From: Anaerolineales bacterium UBA5069
GTDB lineage: Bacteria > Chloroflexota > Anaerolineae > Caldilineales > Caldilineaceae
DNA: 6,475 nucleotides
Reading direction: 5' to 3'
Assembly (NCBI GenBank): GCA_002415895.1
Contig: DIAV01000116.1
Location: forward strand, 26,325-32,799
Numbering within the stretch: position 1 is the first letter of the stretch; every line of letters begins with the position of its first letter. Position numbers and translations under genes: made by a program. Under the pieces are notes generated by a model. That model had not been told where the DNA came from. It did not search any database and worked only from the letters and a program-made list of their open reading frames with translations. Below, piece by piece: positions 5,427-6,475 of the stretch.

Positions 5427-6475
5427 ATGTCTTCGATGAATCCAACTGTCAAACGCATTTTGCCGTGGGCGCCGCTGATTGTGGCGCTCATCCTTGGTCT
5501 TATCCTGGGCCTGCTCATTGGCTGGGTCTGGTGGCCTGTAAGCTGGACCAACGCCAGCATTGCCGATCTTTCGACAACGCAGCGCGCCGAGTATGTGGGT
5601 GCAGTGGCCGAGGCGTACCACTTTGACGGCACAACGGCAGCCAGGCAGCGCATGGAAGCGCGCCTCGCCCCCTTCGGCGCAAATACCGATGAAGCGCTCA
5701 CAGGCGCAATCGAGTACTACCGCTCGTTGCCCGTGCCCGACGAAGTGATGGTTGCCAACCTCGCATTGCTGGCCACCGACCTGGGCATACCCGTTGATGC
5801 GGCGATGATGGCGTCCGATCCCGGCGCTGCGCCGGCTGATGCGGCGGAGGCCGCGCCGGCCGAGGCTGCTGTAGCCGACGCCGCGGCTTCGGACACGGGC
5901 GGCGGTTCGGGCATCTTCACCTGGTTGCTGGCCGTGATCCTCTCCGTGGCGCTGATTGGCGCGGGCTTCTACCTGCTCATGCGCCTGCGCGCGCCCAGGG
6001 ATCTGACGGATGCCATGAAGGAACCGTCTGCACCCGTTGCGCCCGGTGCAATGCAGCCGGTGGCCGGCGGCACAGCACCGCCCGCGCGCACAACTGCGTG
6101 GGGCAGAAACGCAGGCGCGAGCAGCGCCGCCGTCACTGCAACCGCTGTCGCAGAAGACGACGACCTTTCCTTTGATGACGACGACGCAGAGGAACCGGCC
6201 GTACGTTTTAGCGACGCATCCGGCGATACGGGCGCGCCGGATGCAGATGATGATTTCAATGTAGCGACGCCCCGCTACGCTTCGGCGCGCGCCGATGCCG
6301 AGAGCTACGCTGCATACAGCGGCTCCAGCTTGGATGACGCAGACGACGCAAATGAGACAGACGCCGAAGACACAGACGCCGAAGACACAGACGATGATCC
6401 CTTTGCCGATGCAGAAGGCGGCGATGCTCTGGGTGACAGTGGCGCACCCGTTGCAATTGACGCACCCATTGCGCC
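5427..6475 (+). CDS. Two-helix membrane protein with acidic tail (5' part; runs off the window)
   Basis: The function is not recognised. The first 349 codons are present and open to the window end. Residues 1-12 carry K9 and R10, then a Leu/Ile/Gly-rich helix (about 13-36) ending in GWVWWPV. Residues 40-130 form a mixed, probably helical segment (ADLSTTQRAEYVGAVAEAY at 46-64, plus a 'GAIEYYRSLP' piece). An Ala/Pro-rich linker (131-160) leads to a second membrane helix (163-185) followed by RLRAPR. By the positive-inside rule both ends should be cytoplasmic, with 40-160 outside. After that comes a low-complexity Ala/Pro/Asp-rich region with acidic clusters (243-254, 272-276, 303-327). ATG 5427 was chosen because GGAGG (5417-5421) is 5 bases upstream. 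From memory the N-terminal helix plus 'AEYV..VAEAY' pattern resembles an uncharacterised Chloroflexota family; this is unverified. Confidence 0.85.
   Translation, partial: MSSMNPTVKRILPWAPLIVALILGLILGLLIGWVWWPVSWTNASIADLSTTQRAEYVGAVAEAYHFDGTTAARQRMEARLAPFGANTDEALTGAIEYYRSLPVPDEVMVANLALLATDLGIPVDAAMMASDPGAAPADAAEAAPAEAAVADAAASDTGGGSGIFTWLLAVILSVALIGAGFYLLMRLRAPRDLTDAMKEPSAPVAPGAMQPVAGGTAPPARTTAWGRNAGASSAAVTATAVAEDDDLSFDDDDAEEPAVRFSDASGDTGAPDADDDFNVATPRYASARADAESYAAYSGSSLDDADDANETDAEDTDAEDTDDDPFADAEGGDALGDSGAPVAIDAPIA
6345..6389 (+). repeat. 15-bp coding repeat encoding DAEDT pentapeptides
   Basis: Two identical 15-bp units (6360-6374 and 6375-6389) encode DAEDT twice (residues 312-321). A diverged unit just before them (6345-6359) encodes DANET (307-311). 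The unit length is a multiple of three, so gain or loss of copies keeps the frame. The array sits in the acidic tail of the membrane protein. Confidence 0.75.

Overview
The window is a GC-rich, tightly packed stretch of bacterial housekeeping chromosome with every supported gene on the + strand. The order is ffh, rpsP, a KH-domain gene (khpA type), rimM, dprA, a mannose-1-phosphate guanylyltransferase gene (manC type), and then the 5' part of a membrane-protein gene that runs off the right edge. A KH gene between rpsP and rimM is usual for Gram-positive-type and Chloroflexota genomes and argues against the gammaproteobacterial layout. The last protein begins with a membrane helix followed by a 'WPV..ADLS..QRAEYV..VAEAY' stretch that, from memory, resembles a family common in Chloroflexota (Anaerolineae/Caldilineae). 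My best guess is a Chloroflexota bacterium, held with moderate confidence because no database search was possible.

Left part (1-2888), translation and protein targeting: a 9-bp tandem repeat sits just before ffh (signal recognition particle GTPase). A 194-bp gap with palindromic sequence and a possible promoter leads to rpsP (ribosomal protein bS16). A 145-bp gap that can fold into two strong stem-loops and one weak one separates rpsP from khpA (small KH RNA-binding protein). rimM (16S rRNA/30S maturation factor) follows after 27 bp. bS16 and RimM both act in 30S assembly. The usual next genes, trmD and rplS, are absent here.

Middle part (2889-4089): a 115-bp AT-richer gap, then dprA (DNA-processing protein that loads RecA on incoming single-stranded DNA). 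Its most likely ATG has no Shine-Dalgarno sequence.

Right part (4090-6475): a gap carrying a well-spaced candidate promoter and a good ribosome binding site leads to the GDP-mannose-forming enzyme, followed by a weak intrinsic terminator. The last gene encodes a two-helix membrane protein with an Ala/Pro linker and a very acidic tail containing a short pentapeptide repeat; it is cut by the window end.

I see no mobile element, CRISPR array, tRNA or rRNA, and no clearly new multi-gene system. The items most worth a second look are the folded RNA between rpsP and khpA, the odd start region of dprA, and the unassigned membrane protein.
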